The notes under the pieces are model-generated. The model saw nothing but the letters and a program-made list of their open reading frames with translations. It did not search any database and had not been told where the DNA came from. The position numbers and the translations under genes are program-made. A stretch of DNA of 64,000 nt, taken from Amia ocellicauda (lineage: Eukaryota; Chordata; Actinopteri; Amiiformes; Amiidae). The stretch covers positions 17,551,501-17,615,500 of the forward strand of contig NC_089864.1 in NCBI RefSeq assembly GCF_036373705.1, given 5' to 3'. Shown here piece by piece: positions 9,861 to 24,373 of the stretch; the stretch's first letter is position 1, and each line of letters starts with the position of its first letter.

Positions 9861-12020
9861 TCTATTTGTAACTTCCAATGGGAAATACAAAAGCTGACCA
9901 AATCAGAATTCAATTTTCCCTACTTGAACTGTGACATACTTTTTCCATACTGACATACTGTGGCATCTTTTTCCCCTTGTGTTGCAATGCATTGCTATCA
10001 CCACTGTATGTATATTATGCAGCTGAGTCATTCAATAATCTTTTATAATGGTAAAGATGAACAGGATCAAAAGGCAGAATGTGCAATTCATTTTTGTGTT
10101 TTTGGTGGTACCTCTTGCCCATAACTGTAGCTCAATGGGTGGGGCTGAATGTTAACGCAATTGTTTGCTGTTCTTTCAACTCCACAGAAGGATCAAAGTA
10201 CCCAAGAAAGGCTAAATAATTAGAGCCCTCACCATAGGAAGTCCTGCTGTTTGTCCCCTTGTAATGGCTTGTCAACTAAAATGAAAAAGAAAACAAGCAT
10301 TCTTATTCACAAAGCTTTAGAGGATCACTTTATTTCCTGTTGTTTCATGTTCTTATATAGCCTGCTTCATATTTGTTGTGTTACTGTCTCACATTGAGCT
10401 TACATTTTTATTTAAACTTTTCAGGCAAAATAAATACCTCCAGAAAACAATATTATCTCAATCATAATATAACGACACCTATGCTGATTCTCAAAAACAA
10501 AAAAATGAAGAGGTAATCATTAAAATAATAATAATAATAATATTAATAATAATATAATTGACAGTCCTGTGCATTACAGTGCTTTACTGCATAAGTGTTC
10601 ATATTGTGTGTTGTACTTTTATTGATATATAAACAAATAGAATGAAAATCTTAGATTGATAAATGCATGTGATTTTCTTCCTTGGTTTACTATTAAAGAG
10701 TTTAACTGGTTGGGTCCTATAGTCCAAATGTAAAAGAAAGAAAAGTAGGAGAAAGGAATTAAGAAAGTTTAACTAATGAGAATAAAGGCCATAGTGAGCT
10801 ATATTATGAAATGCCAGTTTTGAGAAATAGGGATGTACTTGACAACAGTTTATCATGGGATACCTTCTTTGTGTGTGGTGTTAGATGGTGCATTAGGAAA
10901 CAAACTCTTATTGTTAAAGGATTAGCAGCAAAGCTCTTATTGGACAACCAGAAGATTAAAGGTCAGAGACTCAGAAAAACTGAAGAGTGAGTAATATCTG
11001 AGTCAAGATAGACTAAAACCCACTTCTTGCTCATACTAGTGTCTCCACCATGGCAACAGGAATATGTGTGACAAACTTACCTCATCCACACTTAAAATGC
11101 AGGCTATGAGATATCAGCATGAAAACACACCAAAGAAGATAGTATTTTATCACACTTAAAAAAGATAAGAGTGGATGACGTTGAAAGTAGAGAGTTTGAA
11201 CTCAGCAGTGTAAGTGCTTACTGTAAAAATGTTTGTAAGATACTATATAACTGTAGGCTTCATATTCCACACTATCTTGAAAACCTTTAATGCTGGTGTG
11301 ATATAAAGCACACGAACAGGACCACTTTCATAGCTTTTTGCTGCAGCACAACATATGCTCAGCTTTGTCGATCTCCAAATGAAACCCAACACAAATCGCA
11401 AACTCTGAGTAAAGTAGAAAACAAGAAGATTCTTTCCTTCTGCTAGATCTATTCCATAGAAAAAACTAAGCCTGATTAAAAAAGGGATCCTGAATGTATG
11501 TAGAATATGTGCAGCCTGAACCCAGTCATGCAACCTTCTACTATAACACTGTCACACGGGACCCGATTCTCAGAATGAAGATAAGTGTACTTGGCAACAC
11601 TGCCGTTGACATAGAAAGTCCGATGCCAGAAAGTGCGTTGTCTATGTCTAAGTTAGCCACGAGTCCGATATGATTTCACTATTGCCCCCTCATTTGGGAT
11701 AATAATAGCATCTTGACCTCCGTTAACAGTAGCAGGTAGTGAAAACCTGCCATGGCATTTACTGCACATCAGTTGTTCGGGAGAGGGTACTTTTTAAACA
11801 TCTTTCTTGAGGACTCACGTAGATCAACAGAGTGAGCTTTTGAATGGAAGAAGTGCATAATCTGTCATTCACAACAAGAACAGAAGAAGAAAGATTGTGT
11901 TATGATGTAGAGGGTTTGATGGTTTAATTAGCCTGTGAAGTCAGAACAATGTCTGGTTGTACATGTCAGTTCTTCACAGTTCTTTTACTGATTTGAATAG
12001 GATGTCGAACGCTGCATAGT
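9861..12020. other. intergenic DNA, no gene seen
   Basis: Contains an AATA-rich microsatellite near 10525-10555. The 96-codon minus-strand frame at 11243-11533 has no recognisable domain. No promoter or splice pattern was found. Confidence 0.5.
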
Positions 12021-12039
12021 TCAGATGCATATGAAAGCT

Positions 12040-12420
12040 AAACACTGAAAATCACTGATAAATCAGCAGCAAGGGTCTGTGGGCCTCTTACTCTGCAGCC
12101 CGTGAAAATCCTCAACTCAGAGATCGGAGTTGACGGTCCAATTTGCAAATGCTTCCATGCAGCTGTCTCCCTCTGTGTAAGTCTGTCTTGACTAATGTAT
12201 GCCTTGTATTTTATATTCATTGTACATCTGAGCTTTTGCAATGCTCAAATTGTATCTTGTATGGATTATACTACTGCACTTATGTATTGATTTGTATTAC
12301 TGCACTGTTGTAACACTCATGTAAATGGTACGTCGCCCTGGATAAGAGCATCTGTCAAGAATGTAACTGATTGATTGAGTGAGTGATTGAGTGAGTGATT
12401 GGTCAGTTGATTGATTGATT
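12040..12420 (+). mobile_element. SINE/L2-type retroposon 3' end
   Basis: The segment ends with a CGCCCTGGATAAGAGCATCTG block (12333-12353), the tail shared by many fish SINEs and their L2-clade partner LINEs. It is preceded by the usual TTGTATTACTGCACTGTTGTAA spacer and followed by a TGATTGAG microsatellite. The 5' boundary is uncertain. The retroposon call is firm for the tail, weaker for the rest. Confidence 0.6.
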
Positions 12421-15314
12421 AGTTAATTAATAACAACTTGTTTGTAACTTGTGACAGACTTGCTTGCAAGTCGCAGCTCTCTCTGTTGCCCTATCCCCCT
12501 TCCTCATGTGGTAATATGGCTGCACAGCTGCTGACCAGCCCAGTTCACAAGTCAGCAGCATACTGAGCTAAGCACTTCCCCTTCAAACGATACTTCTCAA
12601 AACCAATCAGAAAACAGAGCACGGAAAAGCAGAACACGTTTAACAGCTGGGCCCTGGAAAAAAATATACTAATTGTATCTTGATGGGGTGGTTGCCACCT
12701 CACATCTCGATACCAGCTCCCTGCACCAACTGCTGAGACTGGACTGAATTGAATATAGCTTGCTTCATCTGGCTGGAGGAGACCACTGCCCCACCTGGAC
12801 TGTAGAAGTATAACACTCAACTACAGAAATGCATTGGAAGAGAGGTGTGATCTAGGACAACATCTTCCTTGCATGCACTACATGGTTCAACCTAATGTCT
12901 TGGAGTCTTTCAGAAGGACTTTTACCTGCCCATGCCAATGGTTGTCTGTCCAAAGAAAAGTGCTTTTATGTACCTACCACAAATATCTAATTCTCATAAG
13001 TTTATATGAGGCTCAATTTATTTCCTTAAAGACATTAATGCTTGCTCCTTTTGGTATCATTAATATGTGTAGCTGAATACATATCGAAATGAGAATATAT
13101 ATCTGCATGTTTATTTGTGTGTGTATAAACAAATTGGGATGTTTAATATTAAATACCACCTGTATCAACGGTAAATTGTAAATGTCACTTCAGAGCACCT
13201 GCCTCCCTTAATGTGATATATTTCCAGAAATATCTTAAAAAGGCAAATGTAAAACTAGAATAAAAGCATTAAAAACATGATCTAAACGGGAGAACATTTC
13301 AACTGAAATGTTTAGAGTGGATTTTATGTAACACTGCAAGTATGTTTAGTCTTCTCTAAGCTCTCGTCTCTCTCCTTCGCACAGTATCTGGAGGGCCACT
13401 TGGTACTCGAAGTCCTATTTGCGGTTGCTGTGGTAATACTGACAACTTTTTCAGCGAAGGGGATTCTCTCTGAGAGACACACTTACTGTATTTACCTTTC
13501 CATTAGCAACAATCAGTTTATCTGGTTTTGATTTGAGTTGCTTCAAGCTGCCCCTGATAGTAAATCACATGGTTTCTTTCTGTTGCTAGTTTCCTAATTT
13601 CAGATTTGGGGTGTGTCTGAACATCTGTCTTTTTAGTTGTTGACTTGTCATGTGAATTCTTCAATTATATGTAATTATGATAATGCGTTCAGGCTTTCCT
13701 TTGTGACACTGAAAATGTTTTGTTATGTAGTCTCTCTATGCGCCTGATTAATGACTTCCTCAGAAAAACGTGTATCCCGGTGTGACACAGAAATAGACAT
13801 CGTTTCTTCATTCTTGATGTGAAAATCATTATCGATGAAATTTTAAACTCTCCTTGAGTTAACTTGGACCTGACTCAACATAAAAGTGGCCTTTACACTG
13901 GAAGAGTTTCTTGTGTGTCTCATTCCCTGGAATCAGCCAGGGGACTTTTTCACTTGTATTCACAGGAATTCATAGCCTTCACTAAAATTCACTGCAAATC
14001 TCTCACATAGGTTTGGGTGTAGATTGGGGTGTGGGAGAATGCAATTTTGGGATTACAATACTGATGTTGACTTTCTACATTAATTTCCTAATATATAGGT
14101 CAGTTAAACTAAAGGATTGAGGATCACTTTATTTGTTGTCAACAAGATGGTCACAATTTCATAAATAAAGACTATCCATTTAGCAGAACAGGAAAATATT
14201 GTGCTTGCTTTTGCTCTTGAGTCGTCTCTTGATTTAAAAAAAAAGTCGGGGTGAGGGGTGAGTGGAAACCACAGAAAACTAATTTCTGGTTTGAACATGT
14301 AATCTTATTCATGAGCCTGAGTAGGCATGGCTATGTAATCACTTCCAAGAAGGAAGTCTATGTACTGTGCGTCTAATTTATCTGCAATTGACAAGATGAA
14401 CAGATGACATCACTGGTATACGGCTGGCATACATACTGGCACCTGTGCAAGATAAAGGGATTCTCATCACCTCCAGGCAGGTAGAAATGCTGCCGCTTCT
14501 CTGCACACATATGGATATGGGCAGATGTAAAGGATCTGATGTGTCGCAACTAAATGGCACCTCTGCCTCTGCTCACTGAATGCCATGTGACAGGCTATAG
14601 CTGCCATTCCCAGGGGTCTGTTTATGTTGGCGGTTTGCAATGTCACAATGTGTCTTGACTGAGTTCTCTGCTCACATTGAACAGGCAGAGAAATCTACCA
14701 CCCTCCGCTTCACACACACAACCTGACAGCAAAGACATAACCACCCCCACACACAGTACACAACAATCATCGCTTGTAAAGGAAAAGAAAGGAAATCACA
14801 TTTTCTATCTTTAGTCATTATACATACAATTGTTTTGCAGGTAGAGCCTTTTACTGTACATTTTCCACCTCCTACGATTGTAAAAAACAGAGCACTATTG
14901 TGAGATCATCCTGCAGATAACATTCGGAAGCAGACGGGCGATATTTGTCTGCTTGTTCCTTCAGGTAGACCCTCTTGCCCAGGTTATTTATGTGCACATC
15001 AACTTCCTCTTGTCTATTCGAAAGTAGCAAGACTACTGCAGGCCTCTCTGAGTACAAGACCGTGCACTTTACACAGGAAGCCTGCAAGCTCAAGTGACAT
15101 GAATCTGCAAGATAAAGCAATTTTCAGAGATACAAATAGAGCTGTCATTCTTCAGTACAGATATTCTTCAATATGTGTTCTAGTGATGAAGAACTGACAA
15201 ACTAATTATTATCATTATTATTATTCTAGAGCCACCTTATAGCCAGCACCAAGCAAATAAGCACATAAACTGCACCAAATACATTTATATCTACATGTAA
15301 TTAATTTGTTTTGT
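12421..15314. other. intergenic DNA, no gene seen
   Basis: No family is recognisable in any frame. Composition is ordinary AT-rich intergenic sequence. Confidence 0.5.
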
Positions 15315-15327
15315 TAACTGGTGCAAG

Positions 15328-15455
15328 TGCCTGGCGTCCCGTCCTGGGTGTATTCCTGCCTTGCGCCCTATGCCTGCTGGGATTGGCTCTGGCGTCCCCG
15401 CGACCCTCACCAGGATAAGCCGTTTTGAAAATGGATGGATGGAGGGATGGATGGA
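15328..15455 (+). mobile_element. 5'-truncated non-LTR retroposon with 13-bp target duplication
   Basis: A 128-base insert with the CTGGCGTCCCGTCCTGGGTG ... GGGATTGGCTCTGGCGTCCC ... GGATAAGCCG layout and a (GGAT)n 3' tail, known as the 3' end of a widespread fish retroposon. It is flanked by perfect 13-base direct repeats TAACTGGTGCAAG at 15315-15327 and 15456-15468. These mark a target-primed insertion and fix both ends. Confidence 0.85.
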
Positions 15456-15833
15456 TAACTGGTGCAAGCAATAATGTGCAGGGGAATAGGTTAATATCAA
15501 ATGTCATATGCATTTAAGGAAGTATACCTGGATATTCTCAGCCAGTTAAGTTTAATTAACTGGAGCAGATCTAGAGCAGAAATAATTCTTCATGTGGGAA
15601 ACTGTATATTGGTTTTGTAATGTAGAGGTCATTAAAATTAAATCACAGGGGTCTAAATAAAAATGCATATGTTTATGTTTCACTGAAAACAGATCTTGAA
15701 AATATATCAATCAATCCAGGAGTGTGTAAATAAAAACCTGAACACTAGGCCTACATTTCCAACATCAAAGTTCAGTTCTCACTTATGACATCGAACACTC
15801 TCCTCTAATTATATCACTACTGGAGCACTAGAC

Positions 15834-16039
15834 CAGGGGTGGCTAACCCTGGTCCTGGAGAACCGCAATCCTGCAGGATTTCCAGGTCTCTCTTAATTAC
15901 CAATCAATGGATATCTTGAACACAGGGACATTTTGCCTAATTAAGACCCATAATTGGTTCAATTAAGCAGTTAACGATCTGGATAAAACAAAAACCTGCA
16001 GACCCTGCGGCTCTCCAGGACCAGGGTTAGCCACCCCTG
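15834..16039. mobile_element. hAT-type foldback MITE with 8-bp target duplication
   Basis: A 206-base non-coding element. Its terminal inverted repeats begin CAGGGGTGGCTAACCCTGGT and continue well inward. It is flanked by perfect 8-base duplications CACTAGAC at 15826-15833 and 16040-16047. The 8-bp duplication and CAGGGGTGGC-type ends point to mobilisation by a hAT transposase. There is no coding capacity. Confidence 0.88.
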
Positions 16040-16173
16040 CACTAGACGATCAGTGATCTAATTAAAACAAAAAATGTAAAATGGGTTCAGAAGACACTTT
16101 TTTCTGGCTGATATATCATTTCGATTTTCAAGACATACCTGAATGAGGTTCAAATATCAATATAGCGGTGAAC

Positions 16174-16322
16174 AGCACCAGTTTCCAAACCTGACCTGGA
16201 GTACATCCTGCCCTGCTGGTGTTTGTTCCAACTAAGCTCTTAATTGCATAATCGAATGCTTAATTGAACTAATGATGCAATATACAGTTCAATTAAGTAA
16301 TTAAGAGCTTGGCAGCAAGGCT
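16174..16322. mobile_element. decayed foldback MITE
   Basis: Begins CCAAACCTGACCTGGAGTAC and contains inverted arms around AGCTCTTAATT ... TTAATTGAAC, mirrored by GTTCAATTAAG ... AATTAAGAGCT. No target duplication was found. It lies 135 bases from the intact hAT MITE but is a different sequence family. Confidence 0.55.
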
Positions 16323-19300
16323 GTTAAAAACTAAGGTACAGCTGTTTTTGTAAACCCCTGACAATCAGACAGCCTTTTTTAGTTGTTCACTTCACAAAGC
16401 CCAACATTTTATTAGAAGCTTAAATAGTTATGAGAGTGGCAGGCTAATGCATGGAACATTACATACAAACTGACATTTTATATTATACATAATCTTAGGG
16501 TATTTGTTAACAATTTATTTGATAAAGCCACACAGACTTTGCCTGTGCTATGTAACAGGATAGATCTACTCAAAGAAATACTGGCGTTAAGAGGACTATA
16601 GTGCATTGCTCTTATGTTCTAGTTCTTATGTTCTGTATTCATTCCAGAACGTTTTACCACCTGAGGCACGGTTACTGTCAGAGTACTGCGAATCAGTAGC
16701 AGCCAATGTGTTCAAAAGTCGGCCCAGATAAACTCCTAACCATTCAACTTTCATAGGATATTGTTTTTGTGTTTTTGTTTTCAGCAGAGAAATATTTTGC
16801 CAGGTTGCAGTGGTTAAACCATGGTGGAAAAACAGCCTTAAGCAACCATGAACATATCATCTGCTATAAAGGTTATGCTCTCAACATTTTGTTTTTGTAT
16901 TATTAAATCCCATTAAAACAGTTAACACAGAAAATAAGCAGCCCCCCATGCAGTGTCAACTTATGATGTGTTACAGAAACTGGTCCACATTACCACACAA
17001 CCACACCTTCACTACAATTCAAAGGGGAATCTGGTAGAATTAATCTTAAGGCCTCATCAGAAGTGCTTGTATACACTAGAAGGCGTATAGGCAAACAATT
17101 ACGAATGAAAAAAATTTCCTCACACATGTACTATTTGGTGTTCTCAGTAGTAACAGCCATTCCTACATATAGGACATTCGACAGGTGGTGGAAAAATGTT
17201 TTTATAACCCTGACATGTTTCAACTGGAGACATATTAGTCATGAGCGCTAACCAAAGCCATCTTACAAGACAAAGTGTAATTTCGTGCAATCGAAAGAGG
17301 AACTCTACAAGTCGGGATACTCCTCTGCAGCTCTGCAAACCTTACTATAAAAAAATACCATTAATTTGCACTCTTTAAAACACTAGCGGGTGTCAAAGTT
17401 GACCAGAAGCTTATGGTTTTCACACACTTCAATTAGCATTGTGTTCCCTAAATTAGCTTTAGACCACCAATCAAGGCCACTGAAAGCTATGGCCTAGATA
17501 AGGAACTGTGTATTATTACAAACTTATGTTTGTAAATTGAATTGAAAAACTGGCTCTAATTGTAGCTGCTTCTCTGCATCACATGGAAAGTAATGCACAA
17601 GAAAGGGTTAAAACCTGAGCATTTCAAAGGACAACTTGCTTAATCCTCATCCTGATAGTAAAGGAAAATCATGCAAATGGAGAAAGCAGTTTTTTTTTAA
17701 TTTACTCTTCATTTAAAGACTGGAAAGTTTTACTCAGAAGTATGGGCTCCTTTCTGTGGTAACATACATAAATAAATCAATAAAACAGCACAAAACAGCA
17801 TCAAACTAATAAATATACGTATTTAAGACCTAGAATGACATCATAACAATCAAAGCAGCAGCAGGCCAAGGCTAAAAATAGATCAGATTACTGGTACATA
17901 TATGTCCAGAAAATGTAAGCTGCATTGCGAACACATTTGCAGATGGTTCACAGATTCTGTGAAAAACAAGCCTTTAATAAAGCTTTAATATAGCCCAAGG
18001 TGTATTATTCAGTCAAGGTTTTGTGATGCCCCTGAATTGTTCCAAATATGAAAAGGGGTGGCTTAAAGTTTGTGTTTTTGGATTTATTACCAGAGATTCG
18101 ACAGTGCCTTTAATGTACATGTGAGAGGTCCGGTTTGATGTGTGTTAAAGTTCAGTTCAAAACGTCCTCCAAAGCTCTGTACTTGAAAACAGCAGATTCC
18201 AGTAGTCAGTTGAGGACCTCGAAATTGCTGGGTGAATTAATGTTTTGTGGATTAAACCTGGACAAAGAGCCACACTCTTAGAATAACCTGTGGGGGCAAA
18301 TAATTGAATAAAGATTGATCATTAAAGGCATTCCTTGTTGTTAAGTGGGTGGGGGTGAGGAGGAAAAGGTCTTACAATTTGGTGGGAAAATTCAACTTCA
18401 AGATTTGAGGGAGCTGCTTTATCAGATGTAACAATAAAAATGGTCTTGCCCTTGATACTTGCGATACATACCTCCATAGTTATATCAGATTTTCCAGGAC
18501 TTTTTGCTGGTTTTCATATAAGGAGTGACACACACAGAAAAAAAGTTTTAATTTGCTTAATGCACTGCTTGACCTGATTTCACTGCAGCCCATAAGCTTT
18601 TGCTTATAATAGCATGAGATTTAAAAGCTTGACAATCTAATTAATGATGGCCTTCTTTGAAATGTTCAGCATGGTGCTAATGGAATGGAACGTTTCTACA
18701 CTTTGGCATCTCAGAGAATATCAGCTTTGTCCACATTATGTAAAGTGGACTTCACACTTGACTACTTAATCCTTAAGGCAAGGATGACTGAAAAAGGAAA
18801 CAACAGTGCCCTTGTAACCTTTAGCTTTTGAACATTATTGTAAGAAATTACTTTAAGGAAAACACAAACAAGGCTTAAACTACTATAATTAGTTGTACTA
18901 ACACCATTTGAATGCCTGTCCCCACATGTGGTAATTAATGGATGATGTCATTTTTAATTTTTAATTTAATGCTGTAAATTCATGTTTTAAATATTGGACG
19001 TGTTCCCATTTTATAAACATGTTGCAGAAATCTCCCAATTGTGGGAGCCCTTAGGGGAATTGGACTTTTGTCAGTTGTTGCCGCTGTGCATGCTGGGACT
19101 GATAGATTGTATTATTGCTGCCGTTAATTGAGGTAAATAATTGTGATTATGTCTCTAGACGAATGTGCTCACAGGGTCAGCTGCAACAGACAGAAACAGT
19201 GGATTAACCCTGAGGTAAATGTAGTGCTCAGAAAAAAATACGTTGCTCTTTTAAAGCCAATATAATCAAATAACTCTCAGAATTTTACAGCAGAGCACAG

Positions 19301-22300
19301 CCTGGCTCATTCATGAAAGTAAATTGCGCAGAAATCCTTAATTCCCAGGAAGCATCGCATGTGTCGTAAACTCAATAAGTAATTCTGTTTTCTGTGCTTC
19401 AAAGTCAAACTGTAGCAAGTTTTTTTATAGTCAAGGCAACATCATTAAGGGCTTTTGTAATAAATATACTTTTCTTTGGATGCTTCTTTAAAAATAAAGA
19501 CATTCTATCCCATCTTAGGTCACAGAGCTCATTGTGTACATGAGCTAGTTACAGTGATTTACTTTTTGTAAACTTTTTGTTTACTTCCCTAAACATGGAA
19601 GAACGTCCAATCTTTTGGCGTCATTGGAGTTTGTTGCTCACGTGCGGCCTTTTAAGGGTACCAGAGTGGTTTGTCAGCTTAGGGGGTTAAATTTTGTTAA
19701 ACAAAATGATTATTTTTTATCTCCAGTTGATTTGTTCTATGCTTTAATTTCAGAGTACATTGAGACATTAAACTGTGTAATTTCAATAACAACTGGAAAA
19801 ATGGAGGTGTGCTAAAACGTTTGACCAGTAGTGTAAACAAGAAGGGGTCCACTGATGAAAGAGGTAAGCTAATGCTAAACTGACTTCCAACACCTCAGGA
19901 ATACAGCAAGTAATAATAAAATATCCTCTTGCCATGCAGTAATATATAAACGCTCTCATTGCTCATGTTTAATTTAAATAGTTCTGTTTGGTTTAGCTGC
20001 TTGGGATATTATTTTTCACCTTGAGGGCAACACCGAGAACAGAAGAAGCCCACAGATGCATTATCTTTAAATATTAAGATCATACAAACAGAGGTTACCT
20101 ACAGTACAGCATGTCGGAATGATTCTCCCCAGCTACTAACACTGTACAATGTGAGTTAGTGTAATGGCCACTCTGTAATTATATACTGGCATGAACATCA
20201 TAAGCACATAGTTATTCAGTCTTTTTCAAGGTTTCTTTTCTCCTGAATTGAATACACACATTTGGCTGTGCTTATTTGCTGCAATCCAGCACCGTGAATC
20301 AAATATCTAGCCCAGTTATGAGTTTGATTAATTCATTGATGAGGCTGAAACAAGATTTCAAAAATGAGATCAGTGTGTACAGCCTCATTTTGGGGTTTTC
20401 TGTGGCGTTAATATCGACCTAACTCTGTCTGCAAGGTTCTTGTACAAAAAGATGCGGTAAGAATCCTGCACACCACCCAGCCTCACCTTTTAAGGAGTCT
20501 TGCTGTGGTTAAGGCATTAAACTGGGCTAATTTTCCAGCATCAAAGCTCCCTGTTCATTCTCAACTGTCTCTATGGAGAGCAGAACACAGAGAGACGGAA
20601 GAGGCTGGACAGAAGACTTAGTGCCAAAACATCTTAAAAAACTGAATCTGGACATAAAGCAATGTATCTGAATATCTGGAAAATGTCTTAATTTTTTATG
20701 AATGTGTGAAAAAATAAAGACACCACTGACAGAATTTCAGACTTCCATGTGTACCTGTTCTTACTGACAATACCGTTCTGCACCGTACCGTACTGCAATA
20801 TAAACACATGGCTATAGTGTTGCCAGAAAACAAACCATAATAAACGTATCGTAAATGTGTTGTAAATAAAATAAAACATATGATTAACTGTCAACTTACT
20901 TCAAAGTAAAGAATAGTAGAAACAACTCTGAATGGAACTGTACATTTACTTAAAGGTCAGCTGAACTGTATATATCGAAGAAATAAGTATTTACAAGAAA
21001 CTATGTTTGTGTCACATGGAGAAATTGTAAATGGTGATCTATGGAGAAATTATAGACAAATACATTTAAAAAACATATAATTTTCTTAGTCTGGAGAACA
21101 GTATCACTATATGTGAGAGTACCTTATATTTAAAACGTTAGTATTCCTTATTATTTTTATAATTTTATCTGAGTCTAGACATTGTCTGTAACAATTCTAG
21201 AGAGACTAAATACATAATAGAATAAACATGGTAAATAAAAAGCCCCTTAACTGGCTTATTAATCTTTTAGTTTTCAAACACCAAAGGTTATTCTGACTCA
21301 CAACAATGTGTGCCCATCAGATAGTGCACTTTTAATAGCCCGGCTTATACATGGGGAGAATAACCGCTCCAAGGCTGGGGGTTAACTTGATACACAGCCC
21401 TCTTCCTGGGTGGCTCTCTAGTCTCCTCACACAGGGCAGCCCCCCAAGAGAACATAAAGAAAAGACAGAACCAAACAAGCCCTTAAGAAGCACTTAAAAA
21501 AGCACTTTTTCTGTCCCATCATCCCTTGCTCCAATGCCTCATTTCCATACTGTTTAATGTTTCGATTAACTTCAGTCATCCAATTTGTTAATGTTTTCTA
21601 AGTTTCACCACTGAAATGTATACATTTATACAATAGCTTATTAAAAGTTATATATCATCAGTCGATCCACTGCTGGATGAAGGCCTCCCCAAGATGCTTC
21701 CACTTGTAACATCTGCATTTTGTTTGTATTCTTAATTATTTGATTTTGGTATTGGTTTGGTTTCCTGTCTTCTCTATCAGTGCCCATCTTTATTTAAATT
21801 TGTTCTGTTTCTCTTCCTCTGGTCAGAGTACTTCTTCCTGCATTTACTCGGCTCTTCCTCCGCTTTGTCTTTGAGAGTCAATCTCAAGAGGAGCAAAATG
21901 CAAAATGTCCAGAGAATTAACATAAAACAGATTCCCTTTCCTTGTTTCAAAGCAGAGTAGAATAATACATTTCTTTCCCTTTTAACAATGGCTTGTCTGG
22001 CCTTTGATTAATATCACATATGATTTACAGGAATTACATCCTCAGCTATGGGAGGCAGACACCGTGCCACATTACACCACGTCAGTCTCTCGTGCATTTA
22101 GATTTACGATCGATGAAAGTCAGAAGATGAAACACCCACACGTGGAGGCTCTGAAGACAGCTGCTTTAGAATTGCAATGAGATGAATGTAGGCTAAAATA
22201 GCTAAATAAATGGAAGGGCTCGTATCCAGCGAGTTCAGGACTGGGCCACATTCTATTACAGTGTGCTGTCACACAGATTGTGGACATCAATATTTACTGC

Positions 22301-24282
22301 TGCCATGGCACAATTTCACTTAATAAGTAAAAGAAGAATAGGGGTATTTTCCAGCTTGCAGGTTGATTGCATTAGTGTCATGTAAAAAAACTAAAATATG
22401 TTCAGTTTTCTCTCTTTGTTTTCACTAATGCTGCCAGATTTGATCTCTTACTTGTCCATTGATACCCACTGATACCCTATAGAGAAGTTAAGTTGAAATA
22501 ATCTTCCTGGCACTGCAGATATTAAACAATATGAAAGGCATATTAGGGATGACGTGCACAACAGACATACGCAATGTGTGACACAGCAAATAAAGGGGCT
22601 GAACAAACACTTATAATCACATCATTATATTTCATAGAACAATTCAGGCTGTTTCACAGTGTTTTATTTTATTTATTTTATTCATCGTTTACAAAATGCT
22701 TAATTCCTGGAGTATTTCCATCTGACACACAAGATAGTTGGAAAAAACTTTAAACTAACTGATAAATATTTCATACTCTAGTGAAGTTAACAAGGCAACA
22801 TTTCTCAAGACTTGAGAATTGAGTTATACAAGACCAACACCTGTGACAATTATGATTTTTGGCAAGTAAACACAGCTTGAGTTGCCTGGCCTGAAATATC
22901 ACTGTTTTACACTCAAAAGCGGCCAAAAAAAAAGTGCTTCCACATTGCCATGGCAACGTAGCTACTGTATTCTACATAAATTAAGCGCCCACGCATGGCA
23001 GACCCGAGATACAGAAAACCACAGTCACCAACAACACTTTTAAAGCCGCAGTGAAACCTATTATGGTCAAATAAAACAATCTCATCTCATAGAGCAACTT
23101 CCTCACTGTAAAATTGGGGCCGTTTGCTCATATTAAGATTACTGTAAAAAAAAAGACTTTGCCTTCAGTGCTGGGAGGTCACAGCTCTAGGTGATGCGTT
23201 TCCATTCAGTGTTTCAGTGTAAACAACCCGACTCCCGCAACAGTCATATATGGTATGATTTTTAATCAGGTTTGGGGTTTTATTGTGTGACTGTTGCCAC
23301 AGTCCCCTAACTTTGTTTCTCTCCTGACAGGCAGACTCACTTACTAGCGGACAGGGTTTCAGGGAACATTCCTCAACTGTTTAAGTAAAAAATGCCTTTC
23401 ATCAGCTTATTATAAACGAAGCAAGTTATATTGTAATACTGCAGGCACAAATTCTGTGCACTACAAAGACCTCTCTGAAATACCATACCCAAAGCAGTAA
23501 TCCGAGAGCATTTTCATTCGCAGCGTTGCAAGGTCTGGAAAATGTAAGGGTCGCCTGACAGTTATGAATACAGAAACTGTGTGTGTAACACAAGTTAAAA
23601 ACAAAAGCAGAGAGGGAAAAAAATCAAGTCAACTCTTCTTGAAACATATTCACCTCTTCACCTGAAATATTTCAAAGAAAGTGTCAAAATATTCAGTTTC
23701 TCTCACTGTCCTTGCCAAATGTCTGGTAACCATTTATTACTCGAAAGTCTTATTGGGCCAGTCTCCATTATTACAAATGCTTTCGTATTGAATTTCTGTC
23801 TTATTTCACAAGTAGTTTTTTGGTCTTAATGTAGAAACGTTTTTAATGTCATTTTGAAGGTTTTTACAGCAACTTTCGAATACTATGATCCTATTAAAGA
23901 ATGCTATGTAGATTTCTGGACATTTCATTTTAAGCACTAATTTTACCGTTTCTTCTCGTAAACTTCAAATTAATAAACAAACTTAGACCACAATGATCCA
24001 TTTATTTAATGGGTTGACTTTATTATTTTGGCTACTAATCTCTATAACAAATCTTCTTATAAGACTTGTAAGACTTCTGTGTCATGTCCTTAAGATGTTT
24101 CTGTTCTGTTTTCTGGTCTGTAGACCATTGTAATAGTTCCTTATAGCTACATTTTATACATTGGAATGTGTTTTTAAATAGTTTTGTTGTTACTCTTGTA
24201 TTATTGTGTATATTTAGAAATGTGTATATTAATATTTTGTAAACCATATATAATGGTTTCTCCTAAACTTATTATTTAAAAT
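16323..24282. other. 8-kb intergenic stretch, no gene or clear repeat seen
   Basis: Read on both strands without finding a protein family, tRNA, or transposon terminus. Open frames are all under about 70 codons. Parts such as 18240-18480 and 18590-18720 have mixed composition and homeodomain-like TAAT cores, so they could be regulatory, but nothing proves it. Confidence 0.5.
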
Positions 24283-24373
24283 ATTGTTGTTATTATTATT
24301 ACTACTACAACTATTATTATTAACAACAACAATACAACTACTACTACTACTACTACTAATAATAATAATAATG
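24283..24373. repeat. (ATT)n/(ACT)n/(AAT)n microsatellite cluster
   Basis: Mixed trinucleotide runs over about 90 bases. Confidence 0.85.

Noticed and set aside
11243..11533. 96-codon minus-strand frame, considered as a LINE fragment
   Set aside because: No reverse-transcriptase or endonuclease motif could be aligned by eye.
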